This document shows, piece by piece, positions 1 through 8,900 of a stretch of DNA of 64,000 bases; position 1 is the stretch's first letter, and each line of letters starts with the position of its first letter. The stretch is from the NCBI RefSeq assembly GCF_004135285.1, contig NZ_CP035494.1, positions 3,720,001 to 3,784,000 of the forward strand. The letters run 5' to 3'. Below the pieces are notes generated by a model that worked only from the letters and a program-made list of their open reading frames with translations, had not been told where the DNA came from and did no database searches. The position numbers were made by a program, and so were the translations under genes. The DNA comes from Microbacterium protaetiae (GTDB lineage: Bacteria > Actinomycetota > Actinomycetes > Actinomycetales > Microbacteriaceae).

Positions 1-4
1 CTTC

Positions 5-23
5 TTAGGTTCGCCTAACCGGT
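5..23. promoter_or_regulatory. putative DtxR/IdeR iron box upstream of ctaE
   Basis: The 19-mer TTAGGTTCGCCTAACCGGT matches the classical actinobacterial DtxR/IdeR consensus (TTAGGTTAGSCTAACCTAA) at 15 of 19 positions. Its core is the dyad TTAGG-TTCG-CCTAA. It lies about 50 bp upstream of the ctaE -10 element, or it could serve a gene to the left of the window. The match is seen directly; the regulator is inferred. Confidence 0.45.
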
Positions 24-75
24 GTCGAGACCCGATTCGGGCACGTCGATGCGAATATCCCCGCCTGAAATCGGC

Positions 76-81
76 CATAAT
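76..81 (+). promoter_or_regulatory. -10 element of a leaderless ctaE promoter
   Basis: CATAAT lies 7 bases before the GTG at 89, the spacing seen at many other genes here. The hexamer overlaps the upstream ATG at 80, which argues against that ATG being the start codon. No convincing -35 is visible. Confidence 0.4.
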
Positions 82-88
82 GGTGTGC

Positions 89-718
89 GTGACGACCCCA
101 GCGACTTTCAATCAGGCTCTGCGCACAGTGAAGCGACCTGACCCGGTCGCCGTCGGCACAATCGTCTGGCTCGGCAGCGAGGTGATGTTCTTCGCGGGTC
201 TGTTCGCGATCTACTTCACGCTGCGCAGCACCTCCCCCGGTCTGTGGGCGGAGATGACGCAGCACTTGAACGTGCCGTACGCCGCCGTGAACACGATCAT
301 CCTGGTGCTCTCGTCGGTGACCTGCCAGATGGGTGTGTTCGCGGCCGAGCGGTTCCAGCCGTATTCCGTGCGCAAGCGCGGTCCCCTCGGATGGGGCATG
401 GTGGAGTGGTTCTTCCTCACCTTCGCCATGGGCGCGATCTTCGTGTCCGGGCAGGTGTGGGAGTACGCCCAGCTCGTCACCGAGGGCATGCCGATCAGCG
501 CCAACGCGTACGCCTCGGCGTTCTACCTGACCACCGGGTTCCACGCACTGCACGTGACCGGCGGCCTCATCGCGTTCCTCCTGGTGATCGGGCGCGCCTA
601 CGCCGTGAAGAACTTCGGGCGCAAGGAGATGACGACCTCCATCGTCGTGTCGTACTACTGGCACTTCGTCGACGTCGTCTGGATCGCCCTGTTCCTCGTC
701 ATCTACTTCCTGAAATAA
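89..718 (+). CDS. ctaE: cytochrome c oxidase subunit III
   Basis: Membrane subunit III of the aa3-type cytochrome c oxidase (209 aa from GTG 89). The N-terminal motif [20 protein letters not shown] and the C-terminal [14 protein letters not shown] are family hallmarks. About five hydrophobic segments are visible, the usual number for the short actinobacterial form. It stabilises the catalytic subunit CtaD, encoded on the opposite strand at 5715-7445. GTG 89 was preferred over ATG 80 because the ATG sits inside the probable -10 box. It is followed at once by qcrCAB, the standard actinobacterial ctaE-qcrCAB operon of the bc1-aa3 supercomplex. Confidence 0.95.
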   Translation: MTTPATFNQALRTVKRPDPVAVGTIVWLGSEVMFFAGLFAIYFTLRSTSPGLWAEMTQHLNVPYAAVNTIILVLSSVTCQMGVFAAERFQPYSVRKRGPLGWGMVEWFFLTFAMGAIFVSGQVWEYAQLVTEGMPISANAYASAFYLTTGFHALHVTGGLIAFLLVIGRAYAVKNFGRKEMTTSIVVSYYWHFVDVVWIALFLVIYFLK

Positions 719-738
719 GAGTGAAGGCCGCATCGAAA

Positions 739-1545
739 ATGGCACGTGAGAAGAAGCGTCGCGCCTCTGGGCGTCGCAGTCCGCTGGCAGCAGTCGTCCT
801 CATCGGCATCGGCCTGCTGGCCACCGGCGGCATCTACGCCGGCGCCTCCGCGGCGGTCGCCGCGACCAACGACAGCGCATCGACGTCGAGTACCGCACTG
901 ACCGTCGACGACGGCAAGAAGCTGTTCCAAGCGAACTGCGCGACCTGTCACGGGCTGGATCTGCAGGGCTCTGAGGCAGGGCCGTCGCTGTTCGGCGTCG
1001 GCGAGCTGGCCGTTGAGTTCCAGGTCTCCACCGGGCGCATGCCGCTGGCCATGCAGGGGCCGCAGGCCCCGCAGAAGCCGGTGCAGTTCACCGAAGACCA
1101 GATCAAGGCGATCGCCGTCTACGTCCAGTCGGTCTCGCCCGGTCCCACCTACCCGTCCGAGGAAACGCTCGACGGCGAGGGTGACGTGGCCAACGGCGCC
1201 GAGATCTTCCGCACCAACTGCGCGATGTGCCACAACGTCGCCGGTGCTGGTGGTGCGCTCACCGAAGGCAAGTTCGCCCCCGCACTAGGGGAGACCAGCC
1301 CGCTGCACATGTACGCCGCGATGGTCACCGGCCCGCAGAACATGCCGGTGTTCAGCGACCTGAACCTCAATCTCGAGGAGAAGCGCGACATCATCTCGTA
1401 CCTGCTGTTCATGCAGGACCACGCGTCCGCCGGCGGATTCGCACTCGGGTCGCTGGGCCCGGTCGCTGAAGGTCTCTTCATCTGGATCTTCGGCATCGGC
1501 ACCCTCATCGGGGTGACGGTGTGGATCACCGCGAAGTCCAACTGA
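739..1545 (+). CDS. qcrC: cytochrome bc1 complex diheme cytochrome c subunit
   Basis: Diheme cytochrome c of the actinobacterial bc1-aa3 supercomplex. It replaces a soluble cytochrome c by passing electrons directly to the CuA centre of CtaC. Two CxxCH heme sites are seen: CATCH near residue 67 and CAMCH near residue 161. A basic N-terminus (MAREKKRR) and a hydrophobic segment precede the heme domains, and a second hydrophobic segment lies at the C-terminus, so the heme domains face outside. Length is 268 aa from ATG 739; an in-frame GTG at 721 is an alternative start (274 aa). It lies 20 bases after ctaE, in operon with qcrA. Confidence 0.95.
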   Translation: MAREKKRRASGRRSPLAAVVLIGIGLLATGGIYAGASAAVAATNDSASTSSTALTVDDGKKLFQANCATCHGLDLQGSEAGPSLFGVGELAVEFQVSTGRMPLAMQGPQAPQKPVQFTEDQIKAIAVYVQSVSPGPTYPSEETLDGEGDVANGAEIFRTNCAMCHNVAGAGGALTEGKFAPALGETSPLHMYAAMVTGPQNMPVFSDLNLNLEEKRDIISYLLFMQDHASAGGFALGSLGPVAEGLFIWIFGIGTLIGVTVWITAKSN

Positions 1546-1577
1546 TCGTTCACTGAATTCCACGCACGAGGAGCACC

Positions 1578-2657
1578 ATGGCACACGAGGAAGACCCGCT
1601 CGAGCACGAGAGGGCTTCGTGGAAGCCCTCCCCCGGGCTCGCCGTCGCGGTCCCCGACCCGGTGCAGAACAGCCAGCTGCCGCCGCACCGCGAGCGGGTG
1701 ACCGACCAGGACCCCGCCGCCATGAAGCGCGCGGTCCGCACGGTGTACACGCTGTTCTACCTGTCCGTCGCCGCCAGCATCTGGGCTGTGGCTGCCTACA
1801 TGATCTTCCCGATCGAAGACGGCCAGGTCACCAGCATCCGGCACAACAACCTCTTCATCGGCCTCGGCATCGCCCTCGCGCTGCTGGCGATCGGCATCGG
1901 CGCGATCCACTGGTCGAAGGCGATCATGTCCGACAAGGAGTACATCGAGCCGCGGCACGCGACGCGCGGTCGCGACACGACCCGCGAGGCGGCCGTCAAG
2001 GCGTTCTCCGACGCGAACGAAGACTCCGGCTTCGGTCGTCGCGCCATGATCCGCAACTCGCTGTTCGCAGCGCTGGTCGCCTCGGTGATCCCCGGCATCA
2101 CGCTCTTCCGGGGCCTGGCTCCGCAGAGCTCTGAAGCCAGCCCGCACGCCGGCGACCCGGTGTATCTGCTCAGCCACACCATGTGGAAGAAGGGCATGCG
2201 CCTCGCACACGACCCGAGCGGCGTGCCGATCAAGGCGTCCGATGTCACTCTCGGATCCGCCTTCCACGTGATCCCCGAAGACCTCGCCAAGGTCGCGCAC
2301 GGCGAGGGCTACCTCGAAGAGAAGGCGAAGGCCATCGTGCTGCTGATGCGCCTTCCCGTCGACCAGCTGCACCCCGAGCCGGGGCATGAGGACTGGGGCT
2401 TCGACGGCATCGTCGCCTACTCCAAGGTCTGCACCCACGTCGGATGTCCGGTGGCGCTGTACGAGCAGCAGACACACCACCTGCTGTGCCCCTGCCACCA
2501 GTCGCAGTTCGACGTCTCGCACGGCGCCCGCGTGATCTTCGGTCCCGCTGCCCGAGCGCTGCCGCAGCTGCCCATCGAAGTCGACGACGAGGGCTACATC
2601 GTCGCTCAGAGCGACTTCCACGAACCCGTCGGCCCGAGCTTCTGGGAGCGTCATTGA
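1578..2657 (+). CDS. qcrA: cytochrome bc1 complex Rieske iron-sulfur subunit
   Basis: Rieske 2Fe-2S subunit (359 aa), which takes an electron from menaquinol and hands it to QcrC. The cluster motifs CTHVGCP (near residue 285) and CPCHQS (near 304) are intact. Upstream are about three hydrophobic segments, as in the actinobacterial three-helix Rieske proteins (proteobacterial ones have a single helix). The start ATG follows GAGGAG at good spacing. The stop TGA overlaps the TTG start of qcrB, so the two are translationally coupled. Confidence 0.96.
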   Translation: MAHEEDPLEHERASWKPSPGLAVAVPDPVQNSQLPPHRERVTDQDPAAMKRAVRTVYTLFYLSVAASIWAVAAYMIFPIEDGQVTSIRHNNLFIGLGIALALLAIGIGAIHWSKAIMSDKEYIEPRHATRGRDTTREAAVKAFSDANEDSGFGRRAMIRNSLFAALVASVIPGITLFRGLAPQSSEASPHAGDPVYLLSHTMWKKGMRLAHDPSGVPIKASDVTLGSAFHVIPEDLAKVAHGEGYLEEKAKAIVLLMRLPVDQLHPEPGHEDWGFDGIVAYSKVCTHVGCPVALYEQQTHHLLCPCHQSQFDVSHGARVIFGPAARALPQLPIEVDDEGYIVAQSDFHEPVGPSFWERH

Positions 2658-4477
2658 GCACTGCAACCACCACCTCCCGTTTTCAGGAGGACACGAAGGA
2701 AAAGCCGCTCGGTGGCCGGTTCGTCGGCTGGGCGTCGAACTACATCGATGAGCGCACCAGCCTGTCGGGGTTCGTCAAGGAGCTCGGCCGCAAGATCTTT
2801 CCCGACCACTGGTCGTTCATGCTGGGCGAGATCGCGCTGTGGAGCTTTGTCGTCATCCTGCTCTCGGGCACGTTCCTGACGTTCTTCTTCCAGGCCTCGA
2901 TGGTGCCCACGCACTACGCCGGCGCTTTCATCCCGATGCGCGGCGTCGAGATGTCGGCCGCGCTGGATTCCACGCTGCGCCTGTCGTTCGACATTCGCGG
3001 CGGGCTGCTGGTCCGGCAGATCCACCACTGGGCCGCGCTCGTGTTCGTCGCCGGCATCGGCGTGCACATGCTGCGCATCTTCTTCACCGGCGCCTTCCGC
3101 AAGCCGCGTGAGCTGAACTGGGTGATCGGCTTCATCCTGTTCATCCTCGCGATGGCCGAGGGCTTCACCGGGTACTCGCTGCCCGACGACCTGCTCTCGG
3201 GCAACGGCCTGCGCATCATCGACGGTATGGTCAAGGGCATTCCGCTGGTGGGCACCTGGATCTCGTTCCTGCTGTTCGGCGGGGAGTTCCCGGGTGATCA
3301 GATCGTGGGACGCCTCTACACCCTGCACATCCTGCTGCTGCCGGCGATCCTTGTGGCTCTGCTCGTGCTGCACCTGATGCTCATGGTCATCAACAAGCAC
3401 ACGCAGTTCGCCGGCCCGGGCCGCAAGAACAGCAACGTCGTGGGCTACCCGATGATGCCGGTGTACATGTCGAAGATGGGCGGTTTCTTCTTCATCGTCT
3501 TCGGCGTGATAGTGCTGATCGCGTCGCTGTTCACGATCAACCCGATCTGGAACTACGGCCCATACGATCCCTCCCCCGTTTCGGCCGGTACACAGCCCGA
3601 CTGGTACATCGGCTTCGCCGACGGCGCCCTGCGCCTGGTCCCGCCACACCTCGAGTTCGTATGGCTCGCTCGCACCTGGTCGTTCAACATCATCCTGCCG
3701 CTGCTGGTGATCGGCATCTTCATCGTCCTGGTGCTGATCTACCCGTTCATCGAGGCCTGGGTGACCGGCGACAAGCGCGAGCACCACATCGCGCAGCGTC
3801 CGCGCAACGCCGCCACCCGCACCGCGATCGGCGTCGCCGGCGTCATCTTCTATGCGGTGCTGTGGGCCGCGGCGTCGTCCGACCTCATCGCCACGCACTT
3901 CTCTCTGACGATGGAGGGGGTCATCCACACGCTGCAAGCGCTGCTGATCCTCGGCCCGATCATCGGCTACTTCGTCACGAAGCGCATCGCCCTCGCACTG
4001 CAGAAGAAGGACCGCGAGATCGTGCTGCACGGGTACGAGTCCGGGCGCATTGTGCGCCTGCCCGGCGGCGAGTTCATCGAGGTGCATCGCAGCGTCGAGC
4101 AGTTCGACCGCTTCAAGCTCGTCGACTACGAGACCTACGAGCCGCTGGTGGTGCGTCCGAACGCGAAGGGCAAGATCGGCTTCTGGCAGAACACCCGCTC
4201 GGCTATGTCGCGCTGGTTCTTCGAAGACCGCCTCACTCCGGTGACCCAGTCGGAGCTCGACGCCGCTGTGGCGCACCAGCACCACACCCTCGAGGAGCTC
4301 ACGGCCACTGCGTCGGCCGAGATCCAGGGAGCGCACACCCGTGCCGGTCACCCCGAGTCGCCGTTGCGCCCCCAGGAACCCGACGCCAAGACGGGCGAGA
4401 TCCCGACGGCGCCGACCTCGGTCCTCAGCGACGACGAGGAGAACAAGCACCACCGCGAGAAGGACCGCGACCAGTAG
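2654..4477 (+). CDS. qcrB: cytochrome bc1 complex cytochrome b subunit
   Basis: Menaquinol-oxidising cytochrome b (607 aa), the membrane core of complex III. Heme-ligand histidine regions are visible (QIHHWAALVFVAGIGVHMLR and LYTLHILLLPAILVALLVLH). The Qo-site PEWY motif appears as the variant PDWY (QPDWYIGF). A hydrophilic C-terminal extension of roughly 150 residues is typical of actinobacterial QcrB. The chosen start is TTG at 2654, overlapping the qcrA stop as TTGA. A longer reading frame upstream exists but lies entirely inside qcrA. It is the last gene of ctaE-qcrCAB and is followed by a terminator hairpin. Confidence 0.95.
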   Translation: MSTATTTSRFQEDTKEKPLGGRFVGWASNYIDERTSLSGFVKELGRKIFPDHWSFMLGEIALWSFVVILLSGTFLTFFFQASMVPTHYAGAFIPMRGVEMSAALDSTLRLSFDIRGGLLVRQIHHWAALVFVAGIGVHMLRIFFTGAFRKPRELNWVIGFILFILAMAEGFTGYSLPDDLLSGNGLRIIDGMVKGIPLVGTWISFLLFGGEFPGDQIVGRLYTLHILLLPAILVALLVLHLMLMVINKHTQFAGPGRKNSNVVGYPMMPVYMSKMGGFFFIVFGVIVLIASLFTINPIWNYGPYDPSPVSAGTQPDWYIGFADGALRLVPPHLEFVWLARTWSFNIILPLLVIGIFIVLVLIYPFIEAWVTGDKREHHIAQRPRNAATRTAIGVAGVIFYAVLWAAASSDLIATHFSLTMEGVIHTLQALLILGPIIGYFVTKRIALALQKKDREIVLHGYESGRIVRLPGGEFIEVHRSVEQFDRFKLVDYETYEPLVVRPNAKGKIGFWQNTRSAMSRWFFEDRLTPVTQSELDAAVAHQHHTLEELTATASAEIQGAHTRAGHPESPLRPQEPDAKTGEIPTAPTSVLSDDEENKHHREKDRDQ

Positions 4478-4496
4478 GGTCGGATTCTCTCCGCCT

Positions 4497-4528
4497 GGGC
4501 CCCGCCCGCACTCTGTGCGGCGGGGCCC
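4497..4528 (+). terminator. terminator hairpin after qcrB
   Basis: GGGCCCCGCC (4497-4506) pairs perfectly with GGCGGGGCCC (4519-4528) 20 bases after the qcrB stop. There is only a short TT tract after it, so it is a strong stem without a good U-run. Confidence 0.6.
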
Positions 4529-5103
4529 TTCCCGTACGGCGAGGAGTGCTGCCGGGCCCGGCTTCGGGGCGCGTGTGCGGACTCGGGTAGCGTTTGGGGG
4601 TTCGGGGCGCGCGCAGATTCGGGGCGCGTGTGCGGAATCGGGTGGCGCGACGGGCGGATGTCGCCGTTCGGGGCACTCGCGCTATCGGAATCCGCGTTCG
4701 CGTATGCGAATGACAGGCGCGAACGCGGAATCGGGTAGCGCGAGCACGACGCGCGCCCGCGCGCGCAGATTCGGGGCGCGTGTGCGGACTCGGGTAGCGC
4801 GACGGGCGGATGTCGCCGTTCGGGTCACTCGCGCTATCGGAATCCGCGTTCGCGTATGCAAATGACAGGCGCGAGCGCGGAATCGGATAGCACGAGCACA
4901 ACACGTCAGCCGGCGCGCGCAGATTTGGGGCGCGTGTGCAGACTCGGGTAGCGCGACGGGCGGATGGCGCGGCCCGGGTCGCTCACGCTATCGGAATCCG
5001 CGTCGGCGTATGCGAATGACAGGCGCGAACGCGGAATCGGGGAGCGCGAGCACGACGCGCGCCGGCTCGCGGGGATTCGAAGCCCCGCTGCGCGCCGGGG
5101 CAC

Positions 5104-5154
5104 GCGCAGATTCGGGGTGCGCGCAGATTCGGGGTGCGCGCAGATTCGGGGCGC
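5104..5154. repeat. three tandem 17 bp sub-repeats
   Basis: GCGCAGATTCGGGGTGC is repeated head to tail at 5104, 5121 and 5138 (the last copy has a C at position 15). This is the leading segment of the larger ~152 bp unit, locally amplified. Confidence 0.85.
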
Positions 5155-5230
5155 GAACGCCGAATCGGATAGCGCGAGCACGACGCGGGCGGCCCGCCAG
5201 CACAACGCGAGCGCGCCCGCGAGCACGACA

Positions 5231-5266
5231 AGGGCCCCGGCCCGGGGAAACCCGGCGCCAGGGCCC
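5231..5266 (-). terminator. terminator hairpin after ctaF
   Basis: AGGGCCC (5231-5237) pairs with GGGCCCT (5260-5266), with an inner CGGG-GAAA-CCCG stem. Read on the minus strand it lies 14 bases after the ctaF stop and is followed by TTGT. Confidence 0.5.
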
Positions 5267-5279
5267 TGTGAAAGGTGTG

Positions 5280-5714
5280 TCAGCGGGCGAAGTGTCCGCG
5301 GTAGTACTCGTACACCCAGCCGACGATAGCCACGACGAACACGCCCAGCCCGATCGGGACCATCCAGTGTCCGACAGCTAGGCCGATCATCGCGAGGGCG
5401 GCCGAGAACGCCAGAACAAGCGGCCACCACGACCACGGCGAGAACTCGCCGATCTCGGGGTCACCATCGTCGATCTCAGCGGTGAGGATGTCAGCGGGCA
5501 GCTCCCCGCCCTGAGCGTGATGCACACGCCCGATATAGAACGCGATGAGCGCGGACATGAGCGCGACAAAGAGCAGCGCGACCGAACCCACCCACTCGAT
5601 GGCGTGATACCAGACGATGTCGGGGTGGTCGATGATGTTCCAGCCGGTGTAGACGATGCTCATCAGCAGGAAGAAGCCAACCAATACCCACCAGATGACG
5701 GCGTTGCTGCGCAT
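5280..5714 (-). CDS. ctaF: cytochrome c oxidase subunit IV (actinobacterial type)
   Basis: Small membrane subunit (144 aa) of the aa3 oxidase, found only in actinobacteria. It has two hydrophobic segments near the N-terminus (WWVLVGFFLLMSIVYTGW and the ALLFVALMSALIAFYIG region), a short acidic linker (EIDDGDPEIGEFSPWSWWP), then two more. The SPWSWWPL motif is characteristic of CtaF. The start lies one base from the ctaD stop, so it is in the ctaC-ctaD-ctaF operon. It faces the qcrB end across the repeat array. Confidence 0.93.
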   Translation of the reverse strand: MRSNAVIWWVLVGFFLLMSIVYTGWNIIDHPDIVWYHAIEWVGSVALLFVALMSALIAFYIGRVHHAQGGELPADILTAEIDDGDPEIGEFSPWSWWPLVLAFSAALAMIGLAVGHWMVPIGLGVFVVAIVGWVYEYYRGHFAR

Positions 5715-7445
5715 CTACTTGGCCTCTCCTTCGGCGACAGCTGCTCCCACGAGAATCGGCTCGCCCGCAGCCTCGGGATGGTTGAGGTCGAACGCGGGCC
5801 GCTCGCTGCGGATGCGCGGGATCGACGTGAAGTTGTGCCGCGGCGGCGGGCAACTGGTCGCCCACTCGAGCGAGGCACCGTAACCCCACGGGTCGTTCAC
5901 TGTCACCCTGGGGGCATTGCGGGCGGTGATCCATACATTCAGCAGGAACGGGATCATCGACGAGCCCAGCAGCATGGCACCGATCGTGGACACCTGGTTC
6001 ATCCACGTCCAGCCGTCAGAGGGCGCGTAGTCGGCGTACCGCCGCGGCATCCCGTCGACGCCGGCCCAGTGCTGCACGAGGAACGTCATGTGGAACCCGA
6101 TGAACAGCATCCAGAAGTGCACCATGCCCAGCCGCTCGTTGAGCATCTTTCCGGTCCACTTCGGCCACCAGAAATAGAAGCCCGAGAACATGGCGAACAC
6201 GACCGTGCCGAACACCACATAGTGGAAGTGCGCGACGACGAAGTACGAGTCGGAGAGGAAGAAGTCCAGCGGCGGCGACGCCAGGATCACGCCGGTCAGA
6301 CCGCCGAAGATGAATGACGCCAGGAACCCGATCGCGAAGACCATCGGCGTCTCGAATGTCACCGAGCCGCGCCACATCGTGCCCAGCCAGTTGAAGATCT
6401 TCACACCCGTGGGCACCGCGATCAGCATCGTCATCAGCGAGAAGAACGGCAGCAGCACCGCGCCGGTGACATACATGTGGTGCGCCCACACCGATGCCGA
6501 CAGTGCGGCGATCGAGATGGTGGCGTAGACCAGCGTCTTGTATCCAAAGATCGGCTTGCGGCTGAACACCGGGAACACCTCGGAGACGATGCCGAAGAAC
6601 GGCAGCGCGATGATGTACACCTCGGGGTGGCCGAAGAACCAGAACAGGTGCTGCCACAGCAGCACGCCGCCGTTGGCCGGGTCGTAGATGTGCGCGCCCA
6701 GCACGCGGTCGGCAGCGGCGGCCAGGATCGCGGCGGCCAGCACCGGGAAGACCATGAGGATAAGGATGCTGGTGATCAGTGTGTTCCAGCTGAAGATCGG
6801 CATGCGCCACATCGTCATGCCCGGCGCGCGCATGGTGATCACGGTGGTGATGAAGTTGACCGCACCCAGGATGGTGCCGAAACCGCTCATGCCGAGCCCG
6901 AGCATCCAGAGGTTGCCGCCCGCACCCGGAGAGAAGGTCGCATTGGCGAGTGGCTGATACGCGAACCAGCCGAAGGCGGCCGCGCCCTGCGGGGTCAGGA
7001 ATCCCGACACGGCGATCAACGAGCCGAACAGGAACAGCCAGAATGCGAAGGCGTTCAGACGCGGGAAGGCCACGTCGGGAGCGCCCAGCTGCAGCGGCAG
7101 GATCGCGTTGGCGAACCCGGCGAACAGCGGCGTCGCGAACATCAGCAGCATGATCGTGCCGTGCATCGTGAACAGCTGGTTGAACTGATCTTTTGTGGGG
7201 ATGATCTGCATCCCCGGCTCGAACAGCTCAGCGCGGATGATCAGGGCCATGACGCCACCGAGCATGAAGAACATGACGGAGGCGATCAGGTACATGTAGC
7301 CGATCGTCTTGTGGTCGGTGGAGGTGATCCACTTGACGACGATGTTGCCCTTCTGCTCGACCCGGGTCGAGGACAGCAGTGCGGCCTGGCGCGGCGGCAG
7401 GGTCGTCGTGCGGCTTGATTCCTGCAACGGGAGCGTCGTCGCCAT
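5715..7445 (-). CDS. ctaD: cytochrome c oxidase subunit I
   Basis: Catalytic heme a/a3-CuB subunit (576 aa, about 12 membrane helices), which reduces O2 and pumps protons. Motifs visible: [10 protein letters not shown] (heme ligand), [10 protein letters not shown] (CuB His and cross-linked Tyr, proton channel), WAHHMYVTG (CuB His pair) and [11 protein letters not shown] (heme a/a3 ligands). The start used is ATG 7445 ([10 protein letters not shown]); an in-frame start 42 bases upstream would overlap ctaC. The gap to the ctaC stop is one base, so it is cotranscribed. Confidence 0.97.
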   Translation of the reverse strand: MATTLPLQESSRTTTLPPRQAALLSSTRVEQKGNIVVKWITSTDHKTIGYMYLIASVMFFMLGGVMALIIRAELFEPGMQIIPTKDQFNQLFTMHGTIMLLMFATPLFAGFANAILPLQLGAPDVAFPRLNAFAFWLFLFGSLIAVSGFLTPQGAAAFGWFAYQPLANATFSPGAGGNLWMLGLGMSGFGTILGAVNFITTVITMRAPGMTMWRMPIFSWNTLITSILILMVFPVLAAAILAAAADRVLGAHIYDPANGGVLLWQHLFWFFGHPEVYIIALPFFGIVSEVFPVFSRKPIFGYKTLVYATISIAALSASVWAHHMYVTGAVLLPFFSLMTMLIAVPTGVKIFNWLGTMWRGSVTFETPMVFAIGFLASFIFGGLTGVILASPPLDFFLSDSYFVVAHFHYVVFGTVVFAMFSGFYFWWPKWTGKMLNERLGMVHFWMLFIGFHMTFLVQHWAGVDGMPRRYADYAPSDGWTWMNQVSTIGAMLLGSSMIPFLLNVWITARNAPRVTVNDPWGYGASLEWATSCPPPRHNFTSIPRIRSERPAFDLNHPEAAGEPILVGAAVAEGEAK

Positions 7446-7446
7446 C

Positions 7447-8343
7447 TCAGTTCTCTCCCTCGTTCTGGGCGTCGGTCCCGGGCGCATTGCCCAGCCGGTC
7501 GTATTCGTCGGTGATGTCGCCCGTGTTGCCTTCGTCGCGCAGCTCTTGCAGATGCTGCTGGTACTCGTCGGCGCTGACCACCTTCACCTGGAAGAGCATG
7601 GCCGAGTGGTACTCACCGCACAGCTCGGCGCACTTGCCCTGGTACGTGCCCTCGCGGGTCGGGGTGAACGACCACGAGTTGTCCTTGCCGATGTACAGGT
7701 CTTTCTTGTACAGGAAGTCGATGATCCAGAACGAGTGGGCCACATCGCGCGACTGCAGATCGATGCGCACGCTCTCGTCCACCGGAAGGTAGAGGGTCGG
7801 CAGGGCGTCTTGATCCACGTTGCCGCCCGCGTCGGGCTGAGCCTGTGTGCCCATCGACCACACGGCGTCGGAGTTGTCTTCGGCCTCGCCGTTGTACTGG
7901 AAGTCCCATGACCACTGTTTGCCGATAGCGGTGACCGACACGTCGGGGTTCTCATCCTGTGTCTCGAGGATCGCCTGGTCGCGGGCGGTGAAGGCGAACA
8001 TACCGGCCACCAGGATCAGCGGCACGACCGTGTAGAAGATCTCGATCGGCATGTTGTAGCGCAGCTGCACCGGCAGACCGGTCTGCCCCTTACGGCGGCG
8101 GTACGCGACCATCGCCCAGAGCATCAGGCCCCAGGTGAGGAAGCCGACGATCAGAAGCACGATCCAGGAGTTCGTCCACAGGCCGGCAACCATGTCGGTG
8201 TGGTTCGTGGCCGGCGGGGCGTCGGCATCCTCGAACCCGGGCAGAAACCCGTGGAGCTGGGTCGACGTGCAGCCCGCCAACGCGGCGGCCGCACCGGCGC
8301 CGAGCGGGAGGGCGAGCCAGCGGAGGCGACGTTTCGAGGGCAC
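7447..8343 (-). CDS. ctaC: cytochrome c oxidase subunit II
   Basis: CuA-containing subunit (298 aa), the entry point of electrons from QcrC. A lipoprotein-type signal is seen (LAGC, Cys25), followed by two hydrophobic helices and an exported cupredoxin domain with [14 protein letters not shown] (near residue 236), which carries the CuA ligands. The start is GTG 8343 preceded by GGAAAGG at 6 bases. A -10-like TAGACT lies at 8380-8385 (minus strand). First gene of ctaC-ctaD-ctaF. Confidence 0.95.
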   Translation of the reverse strand: MPSKRRLRWLALPLGAGAAAALAGCTSTQLHGFLPGFEDADAPPATNHTDMVAGLWTNSWIVLLIVGFLTWGLMLWAMVAYRRRKGQTGLPVQLRYNMPIEIFYTVVPLILVAGMFAFTARDQAILETQDENPDVSVTAIGKQWSWDFQYNGEAEDNSDAVWSMGTQAQPDAGGNVDQDALPTLYLPVDESVRIDLQSRDVAHSFWIIDFLYKKDLYIGKDNSWSFTPTREGTYQGKCAELCGEYHSAMLFQVKVVSADEYQQHLQELRDEGNTGDITDEYDRLGNAPGTDAQNEGEN

Positions 8344-8379
8344 AGTGCACCTTTCCGGATCAACGAACTGACAGTGGCC

Positions 8380-8385
8380 AGTCTA
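8380..8385 (-). promoter_or_regulatory. probable -10 element for ctaC-ctaD-ctaF
   Basis: TAGACT on the minus strand, 36 bases before the ctaC GTG. It leaves a short leader carrying the GGAAAGG ribosome site. The -35 is not clear. Confidence 0.35.
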
Positions 8386-8453
8386 GGGCAACCTCCCACC
8401 TGATTCTGGCCAATCGTCCAGGTGGAGGCCACGCGCCGCGGCGCGTCTGCGGC

Positions 8454-8819
8454 TCAGTGGAAGCTGTCGCCGCACGCGCAGCTGCCGGCTGCGTTGGGGT
8501 TGTCGATCGTGAAACCCTGCTGTGCGATCGTGTCTTGGAAGTCGATCGTGGCCCCGTCCAGATACGGGATGCTCATCTCGTCGACGATGACCTCGACGCC
8601 CCCGAAGTCGACGGCGTGGTCGCCGTCGAGGAAGCGCTCGTCGAAGTACAGCTGATAGATCAGCCCGGAGCATCCGCCCGGCTGCACGGCAACACGCAGG
8701 CGCAGGTCGTCGCGACCCTCCTGAGCCAACAGGCTCTTCACCTTGTCGGCGGCCGCATCGGTCAGCAGCACCCCGTGCTCGCGGACGGGCTGTTCGGTGG
8801 TCAGCGCTGTGTCGGTCAT
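8454..8819 (-). CDS. erpA: iron-sulfur cluster insertion protein (HesB/IscA/ErpA family)
   Basis: A-type carrier (121 aa) that delivers Fe-S clusters to apoproteins. The three conserved cysteines are present: GGCSG near the middle and CACG near the C-terminus. Family context is clear from LRLRVAVQPGGCSGLIYQL and the FTIDNPNA segment. ATG follows AGGAG. A -10-like TAGACT lies about 40 bases upstream on the minus strand. It sits beside the cytochrome oxidase genes, as often in actinobacteria; the neighbouring Rieske and heme proteins are plausible but unproven clients. Confidence 0.92.
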   Translation of the reverse strand: MTDTALTTEQPVREHGVLLTDAAADKVKSLLAQEGRDDLRLRVAVQPGGCSGLIYQLYFDERFLDGDHAVDFGGVEVIVDEMSIPYLDGATIDFQDTIAQQGFTIDNPNAAGSCACGDSFH

Positions 8820-8900
8820 GGCTCTCCTGACGTGACTGAGGGTCGGATGCCACGAGTCTACGCCCGGGGCGGCCCGCGCGGACCGCGCCCGGCCGTGTCG

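Larger units (their letters stand above)
4529..5279. repeat. gene-free repeat array between convergent qcrB and ctaF
   Basis: No plausible gene is seen here. The stretch holds three imperfect tandem units beginning at 4611, 4763 and 4917 (spacing 152 and 154 bases), flanked by partial units. Each unit starts with GCGCAGATTYGGGGCGCGTG and contains a long imperfect hairpin: 25-base arms at 4678-4702/4718-4742, 4830-4854/4870-4894 and 4984-5008/5024-5048, each with a 15-base loop containing AATGACAGG. A right-arm-like remnant lies at about 5152-5187. Reading frames through it are artefacts of GC-rich repeats with no ribosome site. Confidence 0.85.

Noticed and set aside
80-88. ATG at 80 as ctaE start
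   Set aside because: It overlaps the probable -10 box, has no ribosome site, and adds three atypical residues; GTG 89 fits the family start better.
4611-5066. CRISPR-like spacing of repeats
   Set aside because: Units are about 152 bp, imperfect, continuous and palindromic, with no unique spacers and no cas genes.
5069-5088. tRNA-like T-arm (GCGGGG-ATTCGAAG-CCCCGC)
   Set aside because: No matching acceptor, D or anticodon arms lie around it. It is part of the repeat array.
4540-5280. Several 70-176 residue open frames in the repeat array
   Set aside because: Low-complexity Arg/Ala/Ser products repeating with the DNA unit, present on both strands, with no start signals.
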